Assembly (NCBI RefSeq): GCF_002892535.1
Contig: NZ_CP024847.1
Span: forward strand, 2,418,001-2,482,000
From: Aquella oligotrophica
GTDB taxonomy: Bacteria; Pseudomonadota; Gammaproteobacteria; Burkholderiales; UBA11063
DNA length: 64,000 nucleotides
Reading direction: 5' to 3'
Positions 9,911-18,807 of the stretch are shown here, piece by piece. The notes beneath the pieces were generated by a model that was given only the letters and a program-made list of their open reading frames with translations, ran no database searches and was not told where the DNA came from. The stretch's first letter is position 1. Each line of letters starts with the position of its first letter. Made by a program: the position numbers and the translations under genes.

Positions 9911-10097
9911 TATGCCATCAGATTACAAATTAATATCACTCTTTGATGGAGCATCATTATGAAACCAAATAAAACTTTAATTAAACTATCCGCTATCAGT
10001 TCCCTACTCTTGATCGGATTATCTGCATGTAATAGCGGAACTGGCATACAGCCAAGACAATCGAATATGAAGGCTCCGAACACTACCGAAAATCATG
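9847..10097 (+). repeat. 251-bp direct repeat, copy 2 (promoter plus lipoprotein N-terminus)
   Basis: This is the second copy of 131-381. The three differences are in box 1 (TTAG to TTGG), in the leader (CCTGC to CATGC) and in the coding part (CAACC to CAGCC). It ends at the same codon as copy 1. Confidence 0.95.
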
Positions 10098-10642
10098 TCA
10101 GTAAAGAAAATAGTGCCAACAATAAAGCCGAAGACAATAATCAACTCGGAGCAACAAATGGACCAGCAAAATTAAATATCCCTGTTGAGATAGTTCTTCA
10201 AGATGGTTCTACGCCTCCTGAGCTGGTGAATTTAAAAAATGTAACTATCAACACATTTGATTGGTATTACTATGAAATAAATGCTTATGCGTGGCAAAGC
10301 CACTTAGGTGATCTTTCAAGCAACGCACCCCAAGATGCAACAGTTAGCACAAGCTGGACGGCTGATGCCAAATATAAAGAAAATGGTTTTTTGTTTTATG
10401 GGTACGTAGGTTTTTATTTTGAACGTGAAGCAACAAGCAATAATGGTGAACGTGAGCTAATAACTTATGCTACGCCAATTGTATTTAGCGAGTGGTATGG
10501 AAATAATCCAAATAAAAAATTCGTACTTAAATATGAGCCTCAAACAGATTGTTTTAAATTACAAGTGCCAGACTCAAGAAGTGGATCTGCTACCAATACA
10601 ACCGCTTGTGCTAAATCCATTGCTAGCATCATTAATCAATAA
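9959..10642 (+). CDS. Lipoprotein sharing its N-terminus with gene 243
   Basis: The 227-residue product has the same signal peptide, lipobox (Cys24) and first ~46 residues as the product of gene 243, then a different domain of about 180 residues. That domain is rich in aromatic residues (around WYYYEINAYAW and FLFYGYVGFYF) and probably all-beta. It has two Cys near the C-terminus that could form a disulfide. No known family is recognised. The next gene starts 21 bases downstream, so it probably heads an operon under promoter C. Confidence 0.75.
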   Translation: MKPNKTLIKLSAISSLLLIGLSACNSGTGIQPRQSNMKAPNTTENHVSKENSANNKAEDNNQLGATNGPAKLNIPVEIVLQDGSTPPELVNLKNVTINTFDWYYYEINAYAWQSHLGDLSSNAPQDATVSTSWTADAKYKENGFLFYGYVGFYFEREATSNNGERELITYATPIVFSEWYGNNPNKKFVLKYEPQTDCFKLQVPDSRSGSATNTTACAKSIASIINQ

Positions 10643-10663
10643 TTATCTTAAAGGAATAGAATC

Positions 10664-11245
10664 ATGAAACTAAAAATTATAACAAATACCTTATGCCTAC
10701 TTCTATTGGCGCAAACATCTAATGCTGCTGCTGGAGCGTTTGAAGGTAAGCACATAAAACCATGTGTGGAAGTAAATACTAATCAAATAACCGACACTAA
10801 GATAGAATTTACTTTTGCAAGTGCTAAATTTGCTTGGCACGGTGCTTCTTGCATGTATAGCCCGGCAAAAAACAACGATATTAAAGTTACGGTAAAGATA
10901 CCAGATGGGCAGAAAGGTAAATTTTGTGGAGCGCCTGTATGGATAGTACCTAAAAATAGTACTTCTAATGGTGATACTTGCTGGAGCTCACACTCTTACT
11001 TTAGTGTGAAAGCAGAAGGTACTGTTAATGAAATGCAGCAACCTTCATATAATTTTACTGCAATGCAAAATTTGATGATTGACACACGACTCTTAGAAAG
11101 ATTTACTAACGCTAGTACATCTGGGAAATGGATAAATACAATCGATGGGGTTTCTGGCGAATTTACTTCAACATCAACAGATCAAATACCATTTACTCAA
11201 GGTATGGGAGTTGGCGAATTTACTGTTGAACTTAAAAAACAATGA
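10664..11245 (+). CDS. Small secreted protein, unknown function
   Basis: The 193-residue product has a type I signal peptide (hydrophobic core LCLLLLAQ, probable cleavage after SNA or SNAAA) and no lipobox. The mature part has four or five Cys and looks like a compact beta-rich periplasmic or secreted domain. AAAGGA lies upstream of ATG, 21 bases after the lipoprotein stop. It sits between a lipoprotein and an RHS protein and is probably in their operon. No family recognised. Confidence 0.7.
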   Translation: MKLKIITNTLCLLLLAQTSNAAAGAFEGKHIKPCVEVNTNQITDTKIEFTFASAKFAWHGASCMYSPAKNNDIKVTVKIPDGQKGKFCGAPVWIVPKNSTSNGDTCWSSHSYFSVKAEGTVNEMQQPSYNFTAMQNLMIDTRLLERFTNASTSGKWINTIDGVSGEFTSTSTDQIPFTQGMGVGEFTVELKKQ

Positions 11246-11305
11246 TAAAACTCTACACCAAATAAAACGTATATAGCAATTAATAGACAAGAATTGAGGT
11301 AAATC

Positions 11306-14300
11306 ATGATAAATCAAACTACTAACAAAAAAAATATCGCAAAAAGAAAATTACTGGCACCATGCTTAAGTACATTAACTATGCTATTGATATCCTGCCA
11401 TTCGGGAAATACGAATATTGGAGGAAGTCACGCACTGAAATCAGCAAATGCTGGACAGGATAATAGCGCCTATAAAGGCTCTCAGGCATATGCAAATTCA
11501 TTATTTATTGGTGAGAATGTTAATGAGCAGACTGGTACATTAACATTAGGACAAAACCTGATAAATACCAAGGGACTTTCAGAATATGTTAATTTGAGTC
11601 TGAATTTACTTTATTCTTCATCAGCAACAGATCAAAGCATACTTGGTTTACCTCGTGGCTGGAGTTATGACATATCATTTGTAATTCCTGGTAAGTCATT
11701 AACAATAGGAGGTTCTACTTTTGCCATTGATGAAAACTGGGAAGATATTAATGGTTATCGTTCGGGATTAAAATATGTAAATAATCATGGGGTAAAATTT
11801 GAGCGCCAGGTTGGAACATTATCTGGTAAATCAGATACTCGTCGTTATGAATATGTTTATAATGATGCACAGGGCGGACACCAGTATTTTGATACTGACG
11901 GAAAATTACTGGCAAACGTAGATCGCTTTGGTAATATGATAAGCTATTACTATAGTTCATCTGGAAGTGTATATCATTCTTTATTGACATCAATAGTAGA
12001 TAGTCATGGAAACAGATATATTATTCAAAGTGGTAGCTCTGCGGTTACAATAAGCCAAGATAAGCGTCTAGTTGCGTCCTTTGATTTCACAGATGCTGGA
12101 ATAACTAGTTTTGTAAATGCAGCTGGTAATAAAACAATTTATTCATATGATAATGGTGTAATTACATCGATTCGTCATCCATCAGGAGTTACAAGCAATA
12201 TCAATTACACAAATATAAGCTATAAGGATTGTGATGGTGGGCAAGTAAAATCTTTACCTGCAGTTTCGAGAATTGTTCATTCAGGCGGTGGTGTTTCGGA
12301 TAGTGTTAGTTATGATTATGGAAGTGGAAATAATTTTACAGGTTATCCATCTGTTTGCATGGGGTCTGATTCTGATAAACTAGCAGATAGTTTAAGTAGT
12401 GGTTTTAATTATGATGTAGTTGTCACGAGAGGAAAAGACTCACAGGCAACAAAGACAAAGACACGTTATAATTATTTAGCATTACCTGTAAGCCAAGAAG
12501 TATTATCAGGTGGTAAGGTATTGACAAGCAATACTTTCAAGTATGATATACCAGAAAAGAGTTACTTACGATCAGCAAGCTATACAAACCCTGTAGAACA
12601 AATCCAATCAGTGGGTGGTAGTGTACTCACCAAGTCAGAAAATACTTATAATGAATATGGCGAAGTTGTAAGAACAAAGAGTTACATCAATAATGGTGGC
12701 TCATTAGTGCCGGCATCCGAAGATACACAGGAATATGATTCGGAAGCTTTCTATCTGGTTGTAAAAAGCACCCATAAAGATTTACTCAGTGGTATAACTG
12801 ATGAAACCAGCAATAGTTTAAATAGCGAGAAAACAAATATTGAGCACAGTTCCAGAAAACATAATGGAATGCCTTTTGATACCAGTGACAGTGAATTTAC
12901 CAAGGATGGATTATTAACAAGTGCAACTCTTACTTCACCTGGGATGAACGATGGTATTACATCTGTATCCACACAGTATAATTACTCTTTTGGTACAGGC
13001 GTAATGTCGGGAACCAAGATAAACGCAAAACATCAAAAGGTACAGCAATTATCAAGTACTATTTTACCTGGTAGTCCGGTACTTGAAGAAACTACAACTG
13101 GTGGACATAAAGTAGTATCAAGCTATGATGATATGGGACGAGTATTAACAGAAACAGATCCAAAAGGTAACGTTACGAGCTATAGTTACACTACTGGGGC
13201 GAGTAATACAATGACCAGACGCAGTCCAAATGGCTATAGTGTGACTGAATACTATGATGGTCTTGGTCGATTAATCAAGAGTACGGATAGTCTGGGTCGT
13301 GTACTTGGGACAAAAAGCTATAATAGCCTAGGTCAGGTGGAAACAGAAACAGATATACGTGGTAACGTAACCAGCTACGAATATGATGGGCTTAACCGGG
13401 TAATAAAATCAGTAGATGCATTAGGTAACGTTACAAATATAAGCTATAGTGCAGACGGCTTAACCACTACTACAAGTTTAAATGGAAAAACCACATCAGT
13501 GATCCAGAAAAATGGTGCTGGAGCCGAAATTTATAGAGCTGAATACGGTGCTGATGGTAGTGTTAAAACCAAGACGATGACAGTTGATTTAGCTGGTAAT
13601 GTGCTGCATGAGGTTGTTAGAAATGGTTCAATAACAATTTCCGATACAGTTAATCAGTATAATGGGGCAAATAAGGTAATTACTTCAACTACCACATTAT
13701 CAGATGGAACAGCAATATCAAGAACAAATAAATATGATATTTACGGAAACATAACACTAACAACTACGAATATTAGCGGCAAAGGAAGCTATAGCTCTGA
13801 TCTTCAGAAATATGATGAGTTAGGCCGATTGGTAGAGCAAACAAATCCTGCCGGCAAAAAGAAAAGTTTTAGCTATGATGCGGATGGGAATTTAATCAGC
13901 TTCACTGATTTTGATGGAAGTGTAACTACTCACAGCTATGATGCCAATGGCAATGAATTAACTATGAGTAAAGGCGGTCTTACGATAAGTAAAACATATG
14001 ATAGCATGAATAATGTAACTAGTATTTCAGATGGTATGCACACAATAAGCTATACTTATGATCAACTGGGTAATCTGCTATCAGAAAAGTATCCAGATGG
14101 AAAAACCGTAAATTATGTATATGATAGTTATGGTACTTTGATCAAAAAAGTTAATGCTTATGGAATTGCGACTAATTATTCGGTAGACAAAATCGGTCGG
14201 GTAACTGGTATATCAAGCGGAAACGCAAGCATGAGCTATGCCTATACAAATGAGCCTATTGCCGGACAATTTCTGTTAACATCAAGTAGCTTTAGTGGAG

Positions 14301-15889
14301 ATGGTAGTAATCTAAGCCATAATTATAGCTATGATGGCTGGGGCAAGGTAACATCAGATAAGGTAAATCAAAATGGACAGGTTATTGATACCGAGTATGG
14401 ATATGATCACCTCGATCGGCTTATCAGACAAAAAACATCAAGTAGCCTGGCTAACGCTGAACTAAATACTGAAAAAAGCTACAGCTATAATGGATTAAAT
14501 CAGCTATTATCGGCAACAACAAGAGAAAATGGTAAAACTATAACCGATAGCTACAGCTATGATGTTAAAAGCAATATTCTTTCTCATGCACGTGGAACAG
14601 AAGTTACAAATTATACCTATAACAATATGGATCAATTAACATCAGTTAACGGCAAAAAAGTGACGTATGACAGTGCTGGAAATATGACAGTTGATGACGA
14701 GGGAAATGTATATAGTTATGATGGATTAAATCGACTAACATCAGTAACAAAAGCCGGGGTAGCGATAAGTAAATATAGTTATTATCCTGATTCATTACTG
14801 AGTCGTAAAGAAGGTAGCAACGAAGATCAGCAGTTTTACTACGACAGAGGAAATGTGGATGCCATGGTAACAAATGGTGTAGTGAGTAACTATATGTTAG
14901 ATGGAAATGGAAAACCATTAAGCCGCATGAAAGGAACCCATATATCGGCGCTATTAAGTGCCCATGGTTCAACGATAGGCACGTTTAGTAAAGGTCAGGT
15001 ATCTAATAGCTACAGCTATGATGCCTATGGTCAAACGGTAAGCCAGAACAATAAAGAAGAAAAGGAATATCTAGGCTGGAATCAGGAGTATCTGGATGAC
15101 AAAACAGGCTTGGTATTTTTAAGAGCAAGGTTTTATAATCCAAGACTGATGAGGTTCATGAATATAGATACGTATGATGTAATGAATCGATATGCATATA
15201 CCGAGGGAGATCCGATTAATAAGGTTGATCCGAGTGGGCACTTGTCAGTTTGGGGCTGGATAGATATTTCTACAACTATAATTGGAACTATTGCTACAGG
15301 AGGTACATATGCTATTGCTGCGGCTGGAAGAATAGCTGCAACACGTGCGTTAAAGATGGGTGTAAAAGCTGGACTTAAGGCAATGATTAGACCAACAAGC
15401 AAAGGATTCTGGAAACAGGCAGAAAAGGCAGCTTTAAAATCCCAGGCTATAGGAGGAAATGTGTCAAAAGCAGCTAAAGCAATTAAATATTCTAATCGAG
15501 CTACAGTTGCGACTGATATAATCGCGGGGGTGTCATCTGCTGTTTCAATAGTGAACGGGACACTCTCAGACCAATTACATTTGTATCAAATTGCAGATTT
15601 CGCCATGATTGGACTACCTATTGCAAAATGGAGTAGAAGATATTTCAACTATCAGGAAAAACAACCGATGCTTCGCATAAATAAAAGATTTGAAGAATAT
15701 CAACTACAAATACTAGAGAAAAACACAGCTCGGCTAAACAAGGAACTATCTGGAACTTCCTTTGTCTCAGAATACAGACCTGAGCTTTTACTAGGAGATA
15801 GAAGTGTATCAGGAAGTGTACATTCATCAACCAGCTCTGAGATATTTAGTAATACTTTTCATGCGGGTAAAGCCGATCCTTGGTATTAA
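11306..15889 (+). CDS. RHS/YD-repeat lipoprotein with variable C-terminal domain
   Basis: The 1527-residue product has a lipoprotein-type signal (lipobox LISC, Cys31) and about 1200 residues of RHS/YD repeats, seen as many S(Y/F)(D/N)..G.(L/V)...(T/S) units. These are known to form a hollow beta-cocoon. The RHS-associated core follows at about residues 1251-1311 (YLGWNQEYLDDKTGL, RARFYNP and the closing NKVDPSGH). The last ~215 residues differ in character: an Ala/Gly-rich hydrophobic segment, a Lys-rich helix and a Ser-rich tail. This is the position of the toxin in polymorphic RHS toxins, but I do not recognise the fold, and no obvious immunity gene follows. Start has GAGG 7 bases upstream. 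Confidence 0.85.
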   Translation: MINQTTNKKNIAKRKLLAPCLSTLTMLLISCHSGNTNIGGSHALKSANAGQDNSAYKGSQAYANSLFIGENVNEQTGTLTLGQNLINTKGLSEYVNLSLNLLYSSSATDQSILGLPRGWSYDISFVIPGKSLTIGGSTFAIDENWEDINGYRSGLKYVNNHGVKFERQVGTLSGKSDTRRYEYVYNDAQGGHQYFDTDGKLLANVDRFGNMISYYYSSSGSVYHSLLTSIVDSHGNRYIIQSGSSAVTISQDKRLVASFDFTDAGITSFVNAAGNKTIYSYDNGVITSIRHPSGVTSNINYTNISYKDCDGGQVKSLPAVSRIVHSGGGVSDSVSYDYGSGNNFTGYPSVCMGSDSDKLADSLSSGFNYDVVVTRGKDSQATKTKTRYNYLALPVSQEVLSGGKVLTSNTFKYDIPEKSYLRSASYTNPVEQIQSVGGSVLTKSENTYNEYGEVVRTKSYINNGGSLVPASEDTQEYDSEAFYLVVKSTHKDLLSGITDETSNSLNSEKTNIEHSSRKHNGMPFDTSDSEFTKDGLLTSATLTSPGMNDGITSVSTQYNYSFGTGVMSGTKINAKHQKVQQLSSTILPGSPVLEETTTGGHKVVSSYDDMGRVLTETDPKGNVTSYSYTTGASNTMTRRSPNGYSVTEYYDGLGRLIKSTDSLGRVLGTKSYNSLGQVETETDIRGNVTSYEYDGLNRVIKSVDALGNVTNISYSADGLTTTTSLNGKTTSVIQKNGAGAEIYRAEYGADGSVKTKTMTVDLAGNVLHEVVRNGSITISDTVNQYNGANKVITSTTTLSDGTAISRTNKYDIYGNITLTTTNISGKGSYSSDLQKYDELGRLVEQTNPAGKKKSFSYDADGNLISFTDFDGSVTTHSYDANGNELTMSKGGLTISKTYDSMNNVTSISDGMHTISYTYDQLGNLLSEKYPDGKTVNYVYDSYGTLIKKVNAYGIATNYSVDKIGRVTGISSGNASMSYAYTNEPIAGQFLLTSSSFSGDGSNLSHNYSYDGWGKVTSDKVNQNGQVIDTEYGYDHLDRLIRQKTSSSLANAELNTEKSYSYNGLNQLLSATTRENGKTITDSYSYDVKSNILSHARGTEVTNYTYNNMDQLTSVNGKKVTYDSAGNMTVDDEGNVYSYDGLNRLTSVTKAGVAISKYSYYPDSLLSRKEGSNEDQQFYYDRGNVDAMVTNGVVSNYMLDGNGKPLSRMKGTHISALLSAHGSTIGTFSKGQVSNSYSYDAYGQTVSQNNKEEKEYLGWNQEYLDDKTGLVFLRARFYNPRLMRFMNIDTYDVMNRYAYTEGDPINKVDPSGHLSVWGWIDISTTIIGTIATGGTYAIAAAGRIAATRALKMGVKAGLKAMIRPTSKGFWKQAEKAALKSQAIGGNVSKAAKAIKYSNRATVATDIIAGVSSAVSIVNGTLSDQLHLYQIADFAMIGLPIAKWSRRYFNYQEKQPMLRINKRFEEYQLQILEKNTARLNKELSGTSFVSEYRPELLLGDRSVSGSVHSSTSSEIFSNTFHAGKADPWY

Positions 15890-15906
15890 AACCAACGAAC
15901 TATGTT

Positions 15907-15940
15907 TGTATATCTTCGCTGTTTACAGCGGAGATATACA
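15907..15940 (+). other. 15-bp hairpin between the RHS gene and the next gene
   Basis: TGTATATCTTCGCTG (15907-15921) pairs with CAGCGGAGATATACA (15926-15940) across loop TTTA with a single G-T wobble. No uridine run follows immediately, so it may be a processing site or a weak terminator that separates RHS from gene 16036. Confidence 0.6.
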
Positions 15941-16035
15941 GCAACCTTTCTCTTTAAGGCCATTCGCAGGAAATTACTGTCTTAGCCTGCTAAGTCATAA
16001 GGGATTAAATACTTAAAATCATAAAGGAAAAATAT

Positions 16036-16776
16036 ATGAAAGCACCTATCTTATTAAACAAAATTTGTGTACTTTCTATAATATTAATAAGTATCAGTTG
16101 TTCTGCACATGCAATCACTGCTACTTGGAATATGTATTTCTATGCTAACGATGGACACAAAATAAGTAATGTAAATTTTGTAACCAAACAATCAGATTTT
16201 ATGAATTTCAACAAAACAGTATATTCTCCTTGTTTATATGGAGTTCAAGAAGCAAGCCCTATTGATGGAAATAGTTATCATTGCAAGCTTGGAGGAGCTG
16301 CTAATATCACTGTTGAAGAAGGAGACTCTGGAAACCCTGTTTATGGAACACTAACTATTAAGAGTACCTATGAAAAAACTGCCAATAACTCTTTCAGTTA
16401 TTCAGATGTATGGGGGTATATTTATCATTCGTGGACAAATGAATGGCATATGGGTAGCGCAGATAATATCAATAATTTTAAACCAGCATGTATAACCTGT
16501 AAAGGATTAGACCTGATTACAAGAGGTGATTTATCAATAATATATGATCAGGAACAATATAAATGCAGTAATGTTGGTATAGGAGCATGGTATGGTAGTA
16601 CTTGGGACAGTTTTATTATTGGGCAAGAAAATCAGATGGGCTTTGCCAGCTCAGTTGATAATTTACGTAAATTTGATTTAACTTGCGTTAATAGTGCAAC
16701 TAATACTCCTGCTTTGATTCAGATAACAGGTAAGGGCCATAGACAGTTTAGAGTGATTAATGTTGAAAACTTATAA
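16036..16776 (+). CDS. Secreted protein sharing a domain with lipoprotein 243
   Basis: The 246-residue product has a signal peptide (core VLSIILISISC, probable cleavage after SAHA). Its C-terminal ~95 residues (from ITRGDLS through YKCSNVGIG to FRVINVENL) align by eye with residues about 165-260 of the protein of gene 243 (ISRGTLF, YECSNMGIA, FKVTNIEP). It therefore appears to be the same domain without lipid anchor and without pentapeptide repeats. AAAGGA precedes ATG by 7 bases. Function unknown. Confidence 0.7.
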   Translation: MKAPILLNKICVLSIILISISCSAHAITATWNMYFYANDGHKISNVNFVTKQSDFMNFNKTVYSPCLYGVQEASPIDGNSYHCKLGGAANITVEEGDSGNPVYGTLTIKSTYEKTANNSFSYSDVWGYIYHSWTNEWHMGSADNINNFKPACITCKGLDLITRGDLSIIYDQEQYKCSNVGIGAWYGSTWDSFIIGQENQMGFASSVDNLRKFDLTCVNSATNTPALIQITGKGHRQFRVINVENL

Positions 16777-16821
16777 CCTTGTCTGGTGAGACATATTTAA
16801 CTACAACTTAGTTTTTCTCTT

Positions 16822-16864
16822 AAGACCTCATGGAGTCTTGCCATTCAACCCTCCATGAGGTCTT
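16822..16864. terminator. Long perfect hairpin after gene 16036
   Basis: AAGACCTCATGGAG (16822-16835) and CTCCATGAGGTCTT (16851-16864) form a perfect 14-bp stem with a 15-base loop, 46 bases after the stop codon. There is no clean U-run on either side, so termination is plausible but not certain. Confidence 0.5.
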
Positions 16865-16901
16865 GTGTAATTATATCCCCTCATAAAATATCCCCTTCTT
16901 C

Positions 16902-16965
16902 CTATTTCTGGAAACATCACTTCTATTTTTAGCTATATCAATTAAGCCATTACCCCAGCTACAAT
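16902..16965 (+). promoter_or_regulatory. Paired-box promoter D upstream of the prepilin operon
   Basis: CTATTTCTGG (16902-16911) and CTATTTTTAG (16923-16932) are 21 bases apart. TACAAT at 16960-16965 is 37 bases after the start of box 2. The stretch from about 16897 to 16940 is nearly the same as at promoters A and C, but downstream sequence is unrelated. Confidence 0.65.
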
Positions 16966-16994
16966 ACACGATATTTGTATAAGGGGTAATCTTT

Positions 16995-17240
16995 ATGAAA
17001 TTGATACTAACTCGAATTAACACTGGCAATATATTAAAATTTTCATCTGCCTTATTTCTGACCTATTCATTATCGATAACCCCACTTGATTACCGTGAAA
17101 AAGGCTTTCTCTATAAAGAAATCGTTCTGGTTCATAACAAGCAAGTTAAATCTTGCTATCTTAGCCATGTTTCTGATGCTCCAAACTATTCTGAAGCTGG
17201 AATACCAGAGCTTACCTCTCTATTTGGTAATTTTCTATAA
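16995..17240 (+). CDS. Small 81-residue hypothetical protein before the prepilin
   Basis: The ORF starts about 22 bases after the expected transcription start of promoter D. AAGGGG lies 9 bases before ATG, so it is well placed to be translated. The product has a hydrophobic stretch at residues 15-30 and ends 19 bases before the prepilin gene. I do not recognise it. It may act as a coupled leader or be a remnant of another minor pilin. Confidence 0.45.
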   Translation: MKLILTRINTGNILKFSSALFLTYSLSITPLDYREKGFLYKEIVLVHNKQVKSCYLSHVSDAPNYSEAGIPELTSLFGNFL

Positions 17241-17259
17241 TTTATTAGTAAAGTACACA

Positions 17260-18756
17260 ATGAAAAGAAATATTCATGGCATTGGCACCATTGAAATATT
17301 GATAGCAATGTTAATTATTTCCACTGTATTTTTTGGCTTTATACGATTATTAAATTCCAGCGTAAAAACAGCTTCCTATTCCAATTTACAAAAGCTAACC
17401 CATTTTGCCGCACAATCCATGCTGGATAGAATAAATGCAAATCGGATAATAAATGGAAGCGTAGCTAGCCCACTACATTATGCTGAGGGAACTAACTGGC
17501 TAAGCAGCAACCCTACACCACAGACAATGTGTGATACCAATCAGTGCAATCAAATCCAGCAAAGAAATTATGACTTATTTAAATGGCATGAATATCTAGC
17601 CACATTGAAAATAAACTCTCTACAAGGGATTGTGTGTCTCGATGGAAATAGTCCTGGAATCCCGACGCAAAATTCACCAAACTGTTCTGGAGGAAGCAAT
17701 CTATATATCAAGCTAGTCTGGGCACATAATTTGGCTCTCGTTGAAAGCGGCAATGTTCGTAACTATCTGATTGTACCAGTTAATGAAGAAATAAGTATGG
17801 CACTGGCAGCTGTTGATAATCAAGTCAACAATACCCCAGCTTATTCATTAGATCCAACTAAAATGTCTGGTTTCTGGTCAACGAGTTGGTGGGCACCTAT
17901 GAATTATTGCTCTGGAAGCAATGTTGATTGCTCAAATAGTGCCATTTTTGGAACGTGTGGCACTTCTGGTAGTGGCAGCTGCGCAGGTTCAGTAATCTTT
18001 GGCGCATGTTATAATAGTTCACAGAACTGTTCCAATGCGGTTATTTACGGACAGTGTGATAGTGCTAACTGCAATAATTCATTTGTTTTGGGAAATTGCA
18101 ATGGTAGTAGCTGTCAAGATGCAGTAGTTTATGGTCAATGCTCTGGTAATTGCAGCCGAACAGTAGTTGCCGGAAACTGCACCGGGTTATGTGATAATAC
18201 AATAGTTTATGGGACATGTAGCGGAACATGCACCAACTCGGTGGTCTATGGCAGCTGTACAGCAAGTAACTGTAGCGGCACCTATGTTATAGGTGGAAGC
18301 TGCCCATCAGGGACGTGCTCTGGCAATGCATCTCTAGTTAACAGTTTAACTAGCACTTTAAATGTCACCATCACCGGAAATACTGCCAATAACTTACTAA
18401 TTAGCAAAAATACTCCTAATAATTACTTGATAGATAAGCTTCAAACTGGCAACCAAAATGGTATGCAATGTAGCGGGGCTGATTGTTCAAACCGGATAAT
18501 GGGACAGTGTACGAATGGCTCGACTTGCAATGGTTCAGCAATTAACGGCGACTGTGGCAATAATGCGCAATGCCAGTCTGCAATTATTGATGGTAATTGC
18601 AATAATAATGCTAACTGTAGTAATTCAATAATCAAAGGTAACTGCGGTAACAATGCTAATTGTAGCAATTCACAAATTAGTGGCACTTGCGGCAATGGCG
18701 CTAATTGTAGTGGTTCAACCTGTAGAGCGTCAACTGCTAATCCAGGTCCATGCTAG
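17260..18756 (+). CDS. PilV-like minor prepilin with a cysteine-rich repeat domain
   Basis: A longer ORF opens at 17086, but the ATG at 17260 gives a proper class III signal: MKRNIHG then IGTIEILIAMLIIS, with cleavage after Gly7 and Glu at +5 of the mature protein. It is thus a type IV pilus minor pilin of the PilV kind, though at 498 residues far longer than the usual 150-200. Residues about 213-357 and 400-498 consist of units of 13-17 residues, roughly GxC-x(2-6)-C-x-x-(S/A/T)-x-(V/I)-x-G. They contain 34 Cys in all, which suggests a disulfide-laced beta-solenoid. The N-terminal part (residues 40-200) resembles an ordinary PilV head. Display at a pilus tip and adhesion are inferred. Confidence 0.75.
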   Translation: MKRNIHGIGTIEILIAMLIISTVFFGFIRLLNSSVKTASYSNLQKLTHFAAQSMLDRINANRIINGSVASPLHYAEGTNWLSSNPTPQTMCDTNQCNQIQQRNYDLFKWHEYLATLKINSLQGIVCLDGNSPGIPTQNSPNCSGGSNLYIKLVWAHNLALVESGNVRNYLIVPVNEEISMALAAVDNQVNNTPAYSLDPTKMSGFWSTSWWAPMNYCSGSNVDCSNSAIFGTCGTSGSGSCAGSVIFGACYNSSQNCSNAVIYGQCDSANCNNSFVLGNCNGSSCQDAVVYGQCSGNCSRTVVAGNCTGLCDNTIVYGTCSGTCTNSVVYGSCTASNCSGTYVIGGSCPSGTCSGNASLVNSLTSTLNVTITGNTANNLLISKNTPNNYLIDKLQTGNQNGMQCSGADCSNRIMGQCTNGSTCNGSAINGDCGNNAQCQSAIIDGNCNNNANCSNSIIKGNCGNNANCSNSQISGTCGNGANCSGSTCRASTANPGPC

Positions 18757-18807
18757 CTCTTAGAGCCTGTTTGCTAAACCACAATGCGCCTATGAATGAT
18801 AGAAATA

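Noticed and set aside
15804-16016. 70-residue ORF overlapping the RHS C-terminus, considered as an immunity gene
   Set aside because: It is a shadow frame of RHS coding and runs through the hairpin at 15907; it has no ribosome site.
17086-17259. N-terminal extension of the prepilin ORF
   Set aside because: The prepilin signal must be near the N-terminus; ATG 17260 gives a seven-residue leader as expected, and the upstream part overlaps the 81-residue ORF.
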